A DNA stretch of 64,000 nucleotides, from positions 35,206 to 99,205 of the forward strand of contig NZ_VICB01000008.1 in assembly GCF_006546835.1 (NCBI RefSeq), given 5' to 3'. A program made the position numbers and the translations under genes. Below the pieces are notes generated by a model. It was not told where the DNA came from and searched no databases. It saw only the letters and a program-made list of their open reading frames with translations. The stretch's first letter is position 1, and every line of letters starts with the position of its first letter. The stretch comes from Actinomyces johnsonii. Lineage in GTDB: Bacteria > Actinomycetota > Actinomycetes > Actinomycetales > Actinomycetaceae. This document shows positions 37,846 through 48,592 of this stretch, piece by piece.

Positions 37846-38727
37846 CTACCTTACGATGTGGTAAGCCAGATTCCGCATTCCTGTTCGGTTGTTCACACGC
37901 ACCGCTCGCGGCAGTAGGGAACCCGCGTGCAGTCGCGAGGAGAGGTGGAGCCGGGAGACCCGAGCGGCCTTGCGCCAGCCGCGCGCCCGCATCTCGGAGG
38001 CCATCTGGAGGAAGAAGCGACGCTCCTCGTTGAAGCGTGTCCCCTCCAACGCACGCCAGGAGGAGTCGGAGCCCGAGTGGCGTCGATACATGAAGGCGAC
38101 CGTGGGATCATAGAGCAGTCCCCGCCCGCTCATGGCCACGTCACACACGAGGGCGAGGTCCTGGACGACGTCGTAGCCCTCGCGGAATCCGATGCCCAGG
38201 ATGGTTTCCGCGCGCCAGGCCAGCGATGGGAAGTACAGCCAGTCACCCCTGAGGACCGAGACCGCGAACCGCTCACCGGTCAGCAACTGAGCCGCCTTGC
38301 CGCGCGGCATGTAGAAGCGCTTGACCTTCTCCACCAGGGTATTGGACTGCGCGCCGACCTCGTCGATCACCACGACACCCGGCTGGAACACGCCTGCCCG
38401 TGGATAACGCTCGGCAGTATCGATGAGCCAGTCGACATAGTTCGGGAGCATAATGTCATCAGCTCCCATGACCTGAACTAACGAGTTCTCCACATAGGTT
38501 AAGCATTTGCGATAGTTGGCATTGGCGCCTAGATTCTTATCGTTACGCTCGTAGGTAATGCGCGAGTCTCCAAGAGCATCGAACCACCCAGGAATCGAGT
38601 CATCTGGATAACCGTCATCAACAACGATCAGCCGCCAGTGGGAGTTTTCCTGCCGAAGTACACTACGGACCGCCTCCTTCATCATGACAACATCACCGTA
38701 GAAGGGAAGCAAAATATCAACAGTCAC
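37846..38727 (-). CDS. Family 2 glycosyltransferase (copy B of a paralogous pair)
   Basis: 293-residue GT2 enzyme, same length as the product of 31626-32507 and alignable end to end (VDILLPFYGDVVMMKEAVRS, VVDDGYPDD, MGADDIMLPNYV, GDWLYFPSLAWRAE, VVQDLALV, FMYRRH). The GADD acidic site is intact. Codons for the first third (about 38,440-38,727) are near 50 % GC by hand count, well below neighbouring genes, suggesting a recent exchange boundary. A 126-bp AT-rich promoter-like region (38728-38853) precedes it. It starts the minus-strand run GT2 - DUF2142 - licD - flippase - acyltransferase. Confidence 0.9.
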   Translation of the reverse strand: MTVDILLPFYGDVVMMKEAVRSVLRQENSHWRLIVVDDGYPDDSIPGWFDALGDSRITYERNDKNLGANANYRKCLTYVENSLVQVMGADDIMLPNYVDWLIDTAERYPRAGVFQPGVVVIDEVGAQSNTLVEKVKRFYMPRGKAAQLLTGERFAVSVLRGDWLYFPSLAWRAETILGIGFREGYDVVQDLALVCDVAMSGRGLLYDPTVAFMYRRHSGSDSSWRALEGTRFNEERRFFLQMASEMRARGWRKAARVSRLHLSSRLHAGSLLPRAVRVNNRTGMRNLAYHIVR

Positions 38728-38853
38728 AGGGGCCCTTCCTTGGGCATAGCGATTGGGGATGGGATGACGTTAGCACACCGCTGCAGGCCACAACAAAACG
38801 CTCCCGCCCCGCCTTAGCAGTCGGGAAATAGACCACGAGATCAACACTATATT
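38728..38853 (-). promoter_or_regulatory. AT-rich spacer, probable promoter for GT2-DUF2142-licD-flippase run
   Basis: 126 bp between the glf stop and the GT2 copy B start. The 38821-38880 line is about 42 % GC with the string ATATTTTAG, exceptional in this window. It is the largest untranslated gap in the minus-strand run between 43,731 and 32,536, so an internal promoter is likely; a precise -10 was not assigned. Confidence 0.35.
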
Positions 38854-40410
<1,557 letters not shown>

Positions 40411-40414
<4 letters not shown>

Positions 40415-41166
40415 CCCTGAACCTCCCTGGGCTCTGTCGTCTTGAACTGCGAGCTCGGTCGGCTCAGCGACACCCCCAGGGCAAGGAAGGCCCTGATGAG
40501 GAACCGCGCGGCCTTGAGCGGGCCGTGGGACGGAGTCCCTCCGGCGCGCGGGCGCATGACGACGGCGGCCTGCCGGATGCGTAGCCCGGAGCGCTTGGCG
40601 ATGACCAGGGCCTCGATGGTGTCGCCGAGGTACTCGGCAGGGTAGTCGTGGGCGAAGAGACGGATGGTGCGTCTGTTGGCGAGTTTGAAGCCGGAGGTGG
40701 TGTCTGTCAGCCGGGTTCCGCAGACTCGCGAGAGGATGACCGACAGGAGCTTCATTGCCCACTGGCGGGGGCCTCGCACCTTGTAATCGCCCTTGCCCGC
40801 GAAGCGGGCGCCGATGACCAGGTCGGCGTCTTCAGCCTCAGCTGCGGCGAAGAGGGTCTCGATTTCGGCGGGATCGTGCTGTCCGTCGGCGTCGAGCTGA
40901 ATGGCGCGGCGGTAGCCGTGACGCTCGGCATAGAGGTAGCCAGCGCGCATCGCTCCCCCAACCCCGAGGTTCAGGGGCAGGTCGAGAACAGCCGCGCCGG
41001 CATCACGCGCGATCTGGGCGGTGGCGTCGGTGGAGCCGTCGGAGACGACGAGAACGTCGACCCTGTCCCCGGCAACGCGTCGAACCTCCTCGATGACGGA
41101 GCCGATGATGGCAGCCTCGTTCCATGCAGGCATGATCGCCAGGGAATCGTGCTGAACAGTGGCCAT
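40411..41166 (-). CDS. DPM1-like family 2 glycosyltransferase (polyprenol-phosphate sugar synthase type)
   Basis: 251 residues. It has the DPM/GtrB-like GT2 motifs AIMPAWNEAAIIGSVIEEV, VVSDGSTDAT, NLGVGGAMRAGYLYA, QLDADGQHDPAEI with the DxD metal site, and GARFAGKG. Such enzymes load mannose or glucose onto polyprenyl phosphate for extracytoplasmic GT-C enzymes. ATG 41166 (MATVQHDSLAI) is preferred to an upstream TTG at 41205. It is coupled to DUF2304 by ATGA and sits between rmlD and glf. It could supply lipid-linked sugar to the DUF2142 or GT87 proteins. Confidence 0.9.
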
Positions 41167-41255
41167 GAAACTTCTGACACTCCTCACGCCTACGGACTGA
41201 GGCAACTATACGCGGCCGATCCGCGACCCATTCACATCCGGGCCTGGCCAGTTAC

Positions 41256-42188
41256 CTACGCCAGAAGCTCGCCGAGATAGTCTTCGAGCCGCTCCATGGA
41301 GTCGGCGGGAGTGAAGCCCGTGGCCTTGATCTTGGCGAGATCCAGAGCTGAGCTCAGGGGACGCGGTGCGATTCCCTCCTGCCCGGAGTAGTACTCCGCG
41401 GTGGTCACGGGTGTGACCTCGTCGGGGTTGTGGCCGGCGCGCTCGTAGACCCGCTTGGCGACGTCGGCCCAGGAGACGATCGGCCCCTCGCCGGAGAGGT
41501 TGTAGGTACCGAACTCGGCTCCTGAGGAGAGCAGGTGGATGATGCCCGCCGCCAGGTCGGAGGCGAAGGTGAGGCGGCCGGTCTGGTCGGCCACGACGCT
41601 CGGGGTGATGCCGCGCCCGGCCAAGGAGAGCATCGTCTTGACGAAGTTCTTGCCGTCACCCACCACCCAGGATGTGCGCACCAGGTAGTGGCGCGGGCAG
41701 ACGCTGACGGCGGCGTCGCCTGCGGCCTTGGACTGACCGTAGACACCCAGTGGCGAAGGAGTCTCCGCCTCGGTGTGGACCGGCGTGGCGCCGTCGAAGG
41801 TGTACTCGGTGGACAGGTGCACCAGGGTCAGACCGTGCTGAGTGGCGGCGCGGGCCAGGTTGACCGGCCCGACCGTGTTGGCCCGCCAGGACAGGCGGCG
41901 CCCCTCCGGAGTCTCGGCGCCGTCCACGTTGGTCCAGGCGGCGGCGTTGATGACGACGTCGTAATTCGACCAGTCCCAGGTGGACATGGCGGCCGTGTCC
42001 GAGATGTCCACCTCCGGCAGGTCGACGCCGGTGGGCGCGAACCCGGCCTGCGGCAACAGGGCCATGAGTGCGCGCCCCAGCTGGCCATTCGCACCGGTGA
42101 CAAGAACGCGGCTGCGCTGCTCACCATTTGCGCTCCCAGTTCCCGGAAGGGAGGTCTCCTCGTTCCCCAGAGTCATGGTCTCGTTCAC
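41256..42188 (-). CDS. rmlD: dTDP-4-dehydrorhamnose reductase
   Basis: 310-residue RmlD (RfbD), an NADPH-dependent SDR catalysing the last step to dTDP-L-rhamnose. The Rossmann motif is GANGQLG at about residues 32-38, preceded by a 25-residue low-complexity leader. AAWTNVDGAE, STEYTFDG and YGQSKAAGD (catalytic Tyr and Lys) follow. In bifidobacteria rmlC and rmlD are fused; here they are separate and 13 kb apart. It lies upstream of the DPM1-like GT2 and downstream of a membrane protein gene in one minus-strand series. Confidence 0.95.
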   Translation of the reverse strand: MNETMTLGNEETSLPGTGSANGEQRSRVLVTGANGQLGRALMALLPQAGFAPTGVDLPEVDISDTAAMSTWDWSNYDVVINAAAWTNVDGAETPEGRRLSWRANTVGPVNLARAATQHGLTLVHLSTEYTFDGATPVHTEAETPSPLGVYGQSKAAGDAAVSVCPRHYLVRTSWVVGDGKNFVKTMLSLAGRGITPSVVADQTGRLTFASDLAAGIIHLLSSGAEFGTYNLSGEGPIVSWADVAKRVYERAGHNPDEVTPVTTAEYYSGQEGIAPRPLSSALDLAKIKATGFTPADSMERLEDYLGELLA

Positions 42189-42276
42189 TGGCCGATTCTT
42201 CCTTCCCGCCGAGCGTCATCCTGCCGAAGTCTCGCTGTGTTCCGACTGTGAAGCCTACACGAGCGCGCTGACAGCC

Positions 42277-43731
42277 TCAGTTGATGTAGGTGAAGTGTGC
42301 CGCGTAGTAGAGGGCACCAACGGCGAAGACCATGAGGAGTCCCTGAGCCGCCTTCCCGGTGAGTCGGCCGCACAGGGGTACCGCGAGTACCGGGATGAGC
42401 ACCATGACGTAGCGGTTGAGGACCCCGGTGCGGGCGCCGAAGACAATGGCGAAGAACAGGATCGTCATCGGGCCCACGGCGGTGCAAGACAGCAACGCCG
42501 AGCGTGCGAAGGCCCGCTCGATGACAGTCGTCTTGACGTCGAACATGGCGCTGGCCACTGCGCCGGCTATGAGGAGGGCAACGAGTACATTAGGGAAGAT
42601 GGACCAGGGCGAGGTCAGCCCCGACCACCCGGTGCCGGCGAAGACCAGCTGGTAGGCATCGTCCAGGGAGGAGAAGACCGTCAGTCCGTCGAGGTTCGCC
42701 GGTGGGTCCAGCGGCGGCCGGTCGACGACCGCGGCGACCGTATGAGCGCGGATCACCATCCAGATCGTCGATCCCGCCAGCGGCAGAACCACCAATGCGA
42801 TCGCCTCCCACAGACGCGGCAGGCGCAGACGGCTTTCACTATCGGTCGCTTCACCATCGCGCCTCAGCCGGCGCCGCACGAGGACGGTGATCGTGTACCA
42901 GGCGAGGAACACCAGCGCCGCCACTACGCAGAACACGTTCTGGAACTTCACGAAGGAGAAGACGATCGATATCCCGATGAAGGGCCAGATACTCCACTCC
43001 CCCCGCACGTAGAGCACCATGGAGGCGATGATGAGAGTCCCCGCTAGGAGATTGAGGGCGTCAGGGGTGACGTAGGCGTTCGTCAGACGGAACCCGGGCA
43101 TGGAGGCAACGGCGATTGGCAGCGCCACCGCCACGCCCCATCGGGCTCCGAGCCGGCGCAGCATCCAAGCCAGGGCCACCATCCCCAGCCACAGCCACAC
43201 GGCGCCAGTGAGCCGGGCGGCCGTGATGAGCTCCATGTGGAGGAAGCGTTGTAGCGGCCAGGACATCCACCCGGTAAGGAAGAAATAGGCCGGTGAGTGG
43301 ATGTCGGCCGAGGTGTAGCCGTGGATGAAGGTGTCGGAGTCGGGTACGTACGGTGTGCAGGCTCCCTGGTAAATGAGCGTGCTGGGGTCGCCGAAGCCCA
43401 CACCGCGACAGGCCGCCAGGACCCGGGCGTACTGGTCCGTCTTGTCGCCGGTGAAGACCACGTCCCAGCGCTGGGCCTTGTTGACGGCGTCGATGTACTG
43501 GAACTCATCGACGACGGACAGCGGCAGGTGACGCGCCATAAAACGGTAAGTGAGTACCCCCGAGATGAGCGCGAACAGCCCACTCAGGGCAGTCCATCGC
43601 AGCTGGGAGGACAGTGAAGCCAGGGCCGGACGCAAGAGGCGAGGCCGACTTCCCTCTGCTCCCATCTCCTCCCGACGACCTTCTTCAGAGTTCTTCTCAC
43701 GTGATGGTTCAAGGTCACGTGACGAATCCAT
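42277..43731 (-). CDS. DUF2142-like multi-pass membrane protein (GT-C type)
   Basis: 484 residues. The cytosolic N-terminus (about 40 residues) is charged and is followed by about 11 membrane helices. The first periplasmic loop contains SVVDEFQYIDAV, an acidic motif in the position expected for GT-C catalysis, and the C-terminus has NRYVMVLIPVLAVPL, resembling the DUF2142 protein at 35958-37841. It is probably an extracytoplasmic glycosyltransferase using a lipid-linked donor, perhaps the product of the DPM1-like GT2. It heads the minus-strand series that continues with rmlD. Confidence 0.78.
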   Translation of the reverse strand: MDSSRDLEPSREKNSEEGRREEMGAEGSRPRLLRPALASLSSQLRWTALSGLFALISGVLTYRFMARHLPLSVVDEFQYIDAVNKAQRWDVVFTGDKTDQYARVLAACRGVGFGDPSTLIYQGACTPYVPDSDTFIHGYTSADIHSPAYFFLTGWMSWPLQRFLHMELITAARLTGAVWLWLGMVALAWMLRRLGARWGVAVALPIAVASMPGFRLTNAYVTPDALNLLAGTLIIASMVLYVRGEWSIWPFIGISIVFSFVKFQNVFCVVAALVFLAWYTITVLVRRRLRRDGEATDSESRLRLPRLWEAIALVVLPLAGSTIWMVIRAHTVAAVVDRPPLDPPANLDGLTVFSSLDDAYQLVFAGTGWSGLTSPWSIFPNVLVALLIAGAVASAMFDVKTTVIERAFARSALLSCTAVGPMTILFFAIVFGARTGVLNRYVMVLIPVLAVPLCGRLTGKAAQGLLMVFAVGALYYAAHFTYIN

Positions 43732-43800
43732 ATGCTTCCCCGTTCGGTGGCGGCGACAACGCCGAGTGTAACCGACTGGCCGGACAAGGAGCGTGAGGCG

Positions 43801-44922
43801 CTACCGCGCCATAGCGGCTCGGTAGGCCTCGACATGCGCCTGGGCGGAGGCCCTCCAGGTGAATTCGTCGGCCCGCTTGGCTGCGGCGGCGCCCAGGGCG
43901 CGGCGACGCTCGGGGTCGGCGTCCAGGAGCACCAGGGCGCGGGCGATGGACTGGGCGTCAGAGCCGCAGTAGGCCACGGCGTCTCCCCCGACCTCCGGCA
44001 GGCTCAGCTCGCGGGTGGTGAGCACTGCCGCCCCGCAGGCCATGGCCTCGAGCACCGGCAGCCCGAAGCCCTCACCGATGGAGGGGTAGGCCAGGATCTC
44101 GCAGCCGGACAGGAACCCGGGCAGATCCTCCAGGGGCAGGTAGCCGGGCCGCAGGACGCTCAGATGCGGGGGCACCTGGGCTAGGGCGGGTTCGATGTCG
44201 GCGTCCCAGCCGGGGCCACCGGCCAGGACCAAGGCCGGGGCTTCGTCGGAGTCGCGGAAGACGTCGGCCCAGGCGCGCACCAGGTTGGGGACGTTCTTGC
44301 GGGGCTCCAGGGTCCCCAGGAAGCCGATGTAGCGCTTCCCCTTCAACCCGAGAGTGGCGGCCACGCGCGCCCTCTCTGCGTCGTCGACCGGGTGGAACAC
44401 CGAGGTGTCCACGCCGTGGTAGGCGACGTGGAATCGCTCGGGGCTGCCGCCGACATAGGTGATGGTCTCATCGCGGGTGGCCAGGGAGGGGACGACGAGC
44501 GCATCGGCCCCGTGCACGGCCCGGCGGATGGCGCGGGTAAAGAACTTCTGCTTGAAGGGCGAGTGAGCCTGCGGGTGGGAGAAGAAGGTGGCGTCGTGCA
44601 GGGTGACGACCACAGGTACCTGGTGCAGGGCCGGGAAGGTGTAGTGGGGCGAGTGCAGGACGTCGGGACGGATCCGGTGGATGAGGGCTGGCAGCCCCGT
44701 CTGCTCCCAGGCCAGGCGGACACCGCGCGACTCCATGGACGCAGGCACTGGGAAGAGATGGGCGCGGGGCGCCTTGGCGGAGAAGTGCGCCACGTCCCGC
44801 TGTTGGACGGCCATGGCCAGGTTGACGCCGGAGGCGATGAGCTCGGGGACGAGGTCGTCGACATAGCGCCCCACACCTCCGAGATCAGCCGGGATCGCCG
44901 TCGCATCGAGAAGAACCTTCAT
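43801..44922 (-). CDS. GT4-family (GT-B) glycosyltransferase
   Basis: 373 residues of the GT-B fold. It starts KVLLDATAIPADLGGVGRYV with the Gly-rich acceptor loop. The C-terminal donor domain shows GTLEPRKNVPNLVRAW and the EGFGLPVLEAMACG motif (EX7E type), typical of GT4 rhamnosyl- or mannosyltransferases. It is divergent from a second GT4 gene with 47 bp between start codons and closely resembles it. A possible role is early assembly of the rhamnose-containing glycan on lipid carrier; donor unproven. Confidence 0.92.
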   Translation of the reverse strand: MKVLLDATAIPADLGGVGRYVDDLVPELIASGVNLAMAVQQRDVAHFSAKAPRAHLFPVPASMESRGVRLAWEQTGLPALIHRIRPDVLHSPHYTFPALHQVPVVVTLHDATFFSHPQAHSPFKQKFFTRAIRRAVHGADALVVPSLATRDETITYVGGSPERFHVAYHGVDTSVFHPVDDAERARVAATLGLKGKRYIGFLGTLEPRKNVPNLVRAWADVFRDSDEAPALVLAGGPGWDADIEPALAQVPPHLSVLRPGYLPLEDLPGFLSGCEILAYPSIGEGFGLPVLEAMACGAAVLTTRELSLPEVGGDAVAYCGSDAQSIARALVLLDADPERRRALGAAAAKRADEFTWRASAQAHVEAYRAAMAR

Positions 44923-44957
44923 GGGGGCAGGCTACCGCGCCGCGCGCGGCCACCCCG

Positions 44958-44969
44958 TACTCTGAGCGC
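44958..44969 (+). promoter_or_regulatory. Leaderless promoter of the GT4 gene at 44970
   Basis: TACTCT at 44958-44963 (TANNNT -10) followed by 6 nt and then the ATG at 44970, placing the transcription start at the start codon. No ribosome site is present. Confidence 0.5.
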
Positions 44970-46202
44970 ATGAGCGCAGACCACTCCCGCCCGGCGCACT
45001 CCCCGGCCCCTTCCTTCTCCCCCGTTTCCCATCCCACAGCCCCCAATGCCGACCGGCCCCGACGCCCCACCCGCCCCCGAGGCCCACGGGTGGGCATGAC
45101 CGTCGAGCAGCTGTGGCAGCCTGTCCCGGGGGGCTCAGGTACCTACATCGTCGAACTGGCCAAGGCCCTGCGCACCAGGCAGGTGCCCGTGGCTGGGATC
45201 GCCGCCCGCCGCCAAGCGGCCCTCTCACCGCAGGAGGTGGGCCTGCCCCCGATGCCGATGCGCTACTCCCACCTGCCGCGCACCGCCCTGTACGAATCCT
45301 GGAACCGCTTGGGACTGCCGCGGGCCGAGTCCATCCTGCCCGGAGCCCAGCTCATCCACGCCACCACTTGGGCCCTGCCCGCCACCTCACTGCCGTTGGC
45401 CGTCACCGTGCACGATCTGGCGTTCCTGCGCGCCCCCGAGCACTTCACGCCCCGCGGCAACGCCTACTTCAGTCGTTCCCTGGAGCGCGTCATCGCCGAG
45501 GCGAGCGCTATCATCGTCCCCTCCCAGGCCACCGCCGACGACTGCATCGCGGCAGGAATCGACGCCGCCCGCCTCTACGTCATCCCGCACGGGGTGCGTA
45601 CCCGCACCGTCACCGACGAGCAGATCGAGAGTTTCCGCACTGCCCGCGGATTGAGGCGCGACTACATCCTGTGGACGGGCACTCGCGAGCCGCGCAAGAA
45701 CCTGCTGGGGCTGCTGCGGGCTTTTGCGATCCTGACCGAGGAGCATGACGACGCCGGCGACCTCGATCTGGTCCTCGTCGGTCCGGCCGGATGGGGCGAC
45801 GACGCGGCCGAGCGAGAGTTGCTGGCCCGCTTGGGCGATCGGGTCCACGTCACCGGCAGGCTCGACGACGACGAGCTGGCGGCCGCTTACAGCGGCGCGC
45901 GGGCCTTCGTCTTCCCCTCTATCTGGGAGGGCTTCGGTCTGCCGGTCCTGGAGGCTATGGCCTACGGCGCCCCGGTGGTCACCAGCTCCGGGACCTGCAT
46001 GGCCGAAGTGACTGGGGATGTCGGTTTGCTGGCCGACCCCGCCTCGCCCCGTGAGATCGCGGACCGTCTCGCTGAAGCGGTCGGCCCGGCCCACGATGAG
46101 CTGGCCCTGGCGGGCCGCGAGCGTGCCCGAACCTTCACCTGGAGTGCCTGCGCCGCCGCGCACACGGAGGTCTACCACGCCCTCATCGGGGGTGCGGTGT
46201 GA
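44970..46202 (+). CDS. GT4-family (GT-B) glycosyltransferase
   Basis: 410 residues. A proline-rich 40-residue leader precedes the GT-B fold, which begins GMTVEQLWQPVPGGSGTYIV. The donor domain has GTREPRKNLLGLLRAF and SIWEGFGLPVLEAMAYG, the GT4 signature. The leaderless-type promoter supports ATG 44970, although an ATG at 45096 would remove the disordered leader. The stop overlaps the next GT2 start by 4 nt (GTGA). It is paralogous to the divergent gene at 43801-44922, so the pair may add successive identical or similar sugars. Confidence 0.9.
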   Translation: MSADHSRPAHSPAPSFSPVSHPTAPNADRPRRPTRPRGPRVGMTVEQLWQPVPGGSGTYIVELAKALRTRQVPVAGIAARRQAALSPQEVGLPPMPMRYSHLPRTALYESWNRLGLPRAESILPGAQLIHATTWALPATSLPLAVTVHDLAFLRAPEHFTPRGNAYFSRSLERVIAEASAIIVPSQATADDCIAAGIDAARLYVIPHGVRTRTVTDEQIESFRTARGLRRDYILWTGTREPRKNLLGLLRAFAILTEEHDDAGDLDLVLVGPAGWGDDAAERELLARLGDRVHVTGRLDDDELAAAYSGARAFVFPSIWEGFGLPVLEAMAYGAPVVTSSGTCMAEVTGDVGLLADPASPREIADRLAEAVGPAHDELALAGRERARTFTWSACAAAHTEVYHALIGGAV

Positions 46203-47323
46203 CGGAGGATTCCCCCACTGACTCCGGTGCCCGCGGCAACCGCAGCGACCCCGGTGGCGGTGGCGACCACGCGGGGCTCGTGCGCCGTCCCTCGGCGCGC
46301 GTCGTCATCGTCAACTGGCGCCGACCCGAACTGACGATCCGGGCGGCCCGCTCGATCACCGGTCAACTGGGGGGTGGCGACACGCTCGTCGTTGTCGACA
46401 ACGCCTCCGGCGACGACTCGATCGAACGCATGACCCGGGCGGGTCTGACGGTGGTCCATTCGAGTAGGAACCTGGGATTCGGGGCGGGGGTCAATCTCGG
46501 AGCCCGTGGCATGTGCGAGGACGTCCTCGTCCTGCTCAACAACGACGCGATGGTCGAGCCCGGCTTCCTCGAGGCGATCCTGGCGCCCCTGAGCGATCCG
46601 CCGGCCACCCCGGCGCCCACTCAGCCGGGATCACCTCGGACGACATCGAACTCGGCTCCGGCCGCGGCGACGGCGCGGATCCTGCTGGCCGGCCGCTGGA
46701 AGCCGGCCGGCCCCGGCCAGGAGGCACTGGTCTCGCCGCGCACCGGCAGGTGGGTTCGGGTGAGCAACGAGGCGGCCGCCCGGGGCGAGGGCGAGGTCCT
46801 GGTCAATTCCACGGGCAACCTCGTGGATGCCTCCGGCAACGGCTACGACCGCGACTGGCTGGTACCCGCAGAGCGGGAGCACTCCCCCAGTGAGGTCTTC
46901 GGCTTGTGCGGGGGTGCCTGCGCGATCCGGCGCGAGGTGTGGCGGGCCCTGGGCGGCTTCCGCGAGGACCTGTTCATGTACTACGAGGATACGGATCTCT
47001 CCTGGCGCCTGCGCGAGCACGGGTGGAGGGTCGTCTACGTACGCGAGGCGGTGGTGCGCCACGAGCACGCCTCCTCCTCGGGCACCGACTCCCCGATGTT
47101 CATCCGGGTCAATGCCCGCAACCGGATTCTGGTGGCCGCCGCCCATAGCCCGGCACCCGTGGTGCTTCAGGCACTGGCCCGTACGCTGGTGCGTGGCTTG
47201 CGCGGTCCACGGCGCGGCCCGGTGATGACAGGATTCGCCCAGGCAGTCGCCCGCCTGCCACGCGAGCTGCATCGACGCTCGGGGGCTTCATCAAAACGCT
47301 CGGAGCCATCAAGACGCTGCTGA
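46199..47323 (+). CDS. WbbL-like rhamnosyltransferase, family 2
   Basis: 374 residues. After a 30-residue glycine-rich leader the GT2 fold shows VVIVNWRRPELTIRAARS, VVVDNASGDDS, NLGFGAGVNLGAR and LLNNDAMVEPGFLE (metal site). Further motifs are GGACAIRREVWRALGGFRED and MYYEDTDLSWRLREHGWRVVYV, a pattern shared with rhamnosyltransferases such as WbbL. An Ala/Pro-rich insert of about 60 residues (PATPAPTQPGSP region) interrupts the domain. It is coupled to the GT4 gene by GTGA overlap. Rhamnose as donor is supported by family resemblance and the rml genes, not proven. Confidence 0.88.
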   Translation: MTEDSPTDSGARGNRSDPGGGGDHAGLVRRPSARVVIVNWRRPELTIRAARSITGQLGGGDTLVVVDNASGDDSIERMTRAGLTVVHSSRNLGFGAGVNLGARGMCEDVLVLLNNDAMVEPGFLEAILAPLSDPPATPAPTQPGSPRTTSNSAPAAATARILLAGRWKPAGPGQEALVSPRTGRWVRVSNEAAARGEGEVLVNSTGNLVDASGNGYDRDWLVPAEREHSPSEVFGLCGGACAIRREVWRALGGFREDLFMYYEDTDLSWRLREHGWRVVYVREAVVRHEHASSSGTDSPMFIRVNARNRILVAAAHSPAPVVLQALARTLVRGLRGPRRGPVMTGFAQAVARLPRELHRRSGASSKRSEPSRRC

Positions 47324-47459
47324 GTCGGCGCCCGACTGCGCCGATCGCGCCCCACCCGCTAGAGTTACGGAACCGAGACGTTGCTGGAGGTCCGAGCCCT
47401 TCAGCAGCGTCATCAGATACGTCATGTGCCTATGACCGGATCGAGGAGGACCCCAGAAG

Positions 47460-48569
47460 ATGGCTGGAAAGGCCGCACAAGCCCCGAGAGTCACCGTGGT
47501 GACCCGCACCCGCAACCGTCCCCTGATGCTCAAACGAGCAGTCCAGTCGGTCGGGGCGCAGTCCTTTCAGGACCTCGAACTCGTCATCGTCAACGACGCG
47601 GGGAGCACCGAGCCGGTGGAGAGCGCCCTGAAGAGCGCCCCCGAGTGGCTGCGGGAGCGCACCAGGGTGGTTACCAACGAGACCTCTCATGGGCGTGAGG
47701 CCGCCCTGGAGGACGGCCTGGCCGTCTCCTCCTGCGAGTTCTTCGCCATTCATGACGACGACGACTCCTGGGAACCCGGATTCCTGGCCGCCTGCGTCGC
47801 CCACCTCGACGAGCACCCCGGCCACGGGGCTGTGGCGACGCGCTGCGACCTGATCTCCGAAACGGTCACCGAGGAGGGCCTGAGCGAGGTCAACCGGGGA
47901 GTGCTGGCAGCAGACAAGGAGAGCTGGACCCTCATCGACACGATGGTGGCCAACTACGTGCCGCCGATCTCCCAACTCATCCGCCGCGAAGTGGCCGACC
48001 GCATCGGCCATTGGGACGGCAACCTGCTGACCCAGGCCGACTGGGACTTCAACCTCCGTCTGCTGGCAACTTCCCCGGTCGGCTTCATCACCGGCGAGCC
48101 GCTGGCGCACTGGCACCACCGCGACTCCACTGACGAGTCGGTGGGCAATTCCGTCGTCGTCGATGCCGTCAACCACCGCATCGACAATCTCGCCATCCGG
48201 GACCGCTACACGCGCCTGTCCCTGGATGATGCCGACGCGAAGGCCTCCGCCTCGAAAGGCCACCCCGCCGAGCCGGAGAACCTGGGTCTCATGCTCGTCT
48301 CGGCCGAGTACTACCACCGACTCGAGGAGCGCCTGCGCCTGCACGAGGAGAAGCTGGACCAGCAGAACGCGTACCTGACCCAGTCCATCGCGCAGCTCAA
48401 TGACGCCGTGCATTCCCTGCGCTTCACCATTGGCGACCTGCACGAATCGATCCGTCACATCCTGCTTCAGATCCATGAGACCAAGGCGAAGATCGACCAC
48501 CTCGAGGCCACGGTCAAGCCTTTCTTCCGCACCGTGGCCCAGGGGGTCAAGAAGATTCGGCGGGGCTGA
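47460..48569 (+). CDS. Family 2 glycosyltransferase with C-terminal coiled coil
   Basis: 369 residues. The GT2 domain (1-235) begins RVTVVTRTRNRPLMLKRAVQ and has LVIVNDAGS, an unusually acidic HDDDDSWEPGF metal site and TQADWDFNLRLL. Residues about 275-350 form a helical coiled coil (YYHRLEERLRLHEEKLDQQN and following heptads), which suggests oligomerisation or docking to a partner. The ATG at 47460 follows GAGGAGGACCC. It converges on the ABC exporter genes. The coiled-coil tail recalls chain-length or scaffold arrangements in ABC-dependent polysaccharide systems; that link is inference. Confidence 0.87.
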   Translation: MAGKAAQAPRVTVVTRTRNRPLMLKRAVQSVGAQSFQDLELVIVNDAGSTEPVESALKSAPEWLRERTRVVTNETSHGREAALEDGLAVSSCEFFAIHDDDDSWEPGFLAACVAHLDEHPGHGAVATRCDLISETVTEEGLSEVNRGVLAADKESWTLIDTMVANYVPPISQLIRREVADRIGHWDGNLLTQADWDFNLRLLATSPVGFITGEPLAHWHHRDSTDESVGNSVVVDAVNHRIDNLAIRDRYTRLSLDDADAKASASKGHPAEPENLGLMLVSAEYYHRLEERLRLHEEKLDQQNAYLTQSIAQLNDAVHSLRFTIGDLHESIRHILLQIHETKAKIDHLEATVKPFFRTVAQGVKKIRRG

Positions 48570-48588
48570 GCAGCGGCCCACCCCGCCG
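48558..48588. terminator. Hairpin between convergent GT2 and ABC ATPase genes
   Basis: 8-bp arms CGGCGGGG (48558-48565) and CCCCGCCG (48581-48588) with a 15-nt loop, overlapping the GT2 stop and ending 4 nt before the ABC ATPase stop. There is no U-run. Likely bidirectional. Confidence 0.45.
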
Positions 48589-48592
48589 GACC

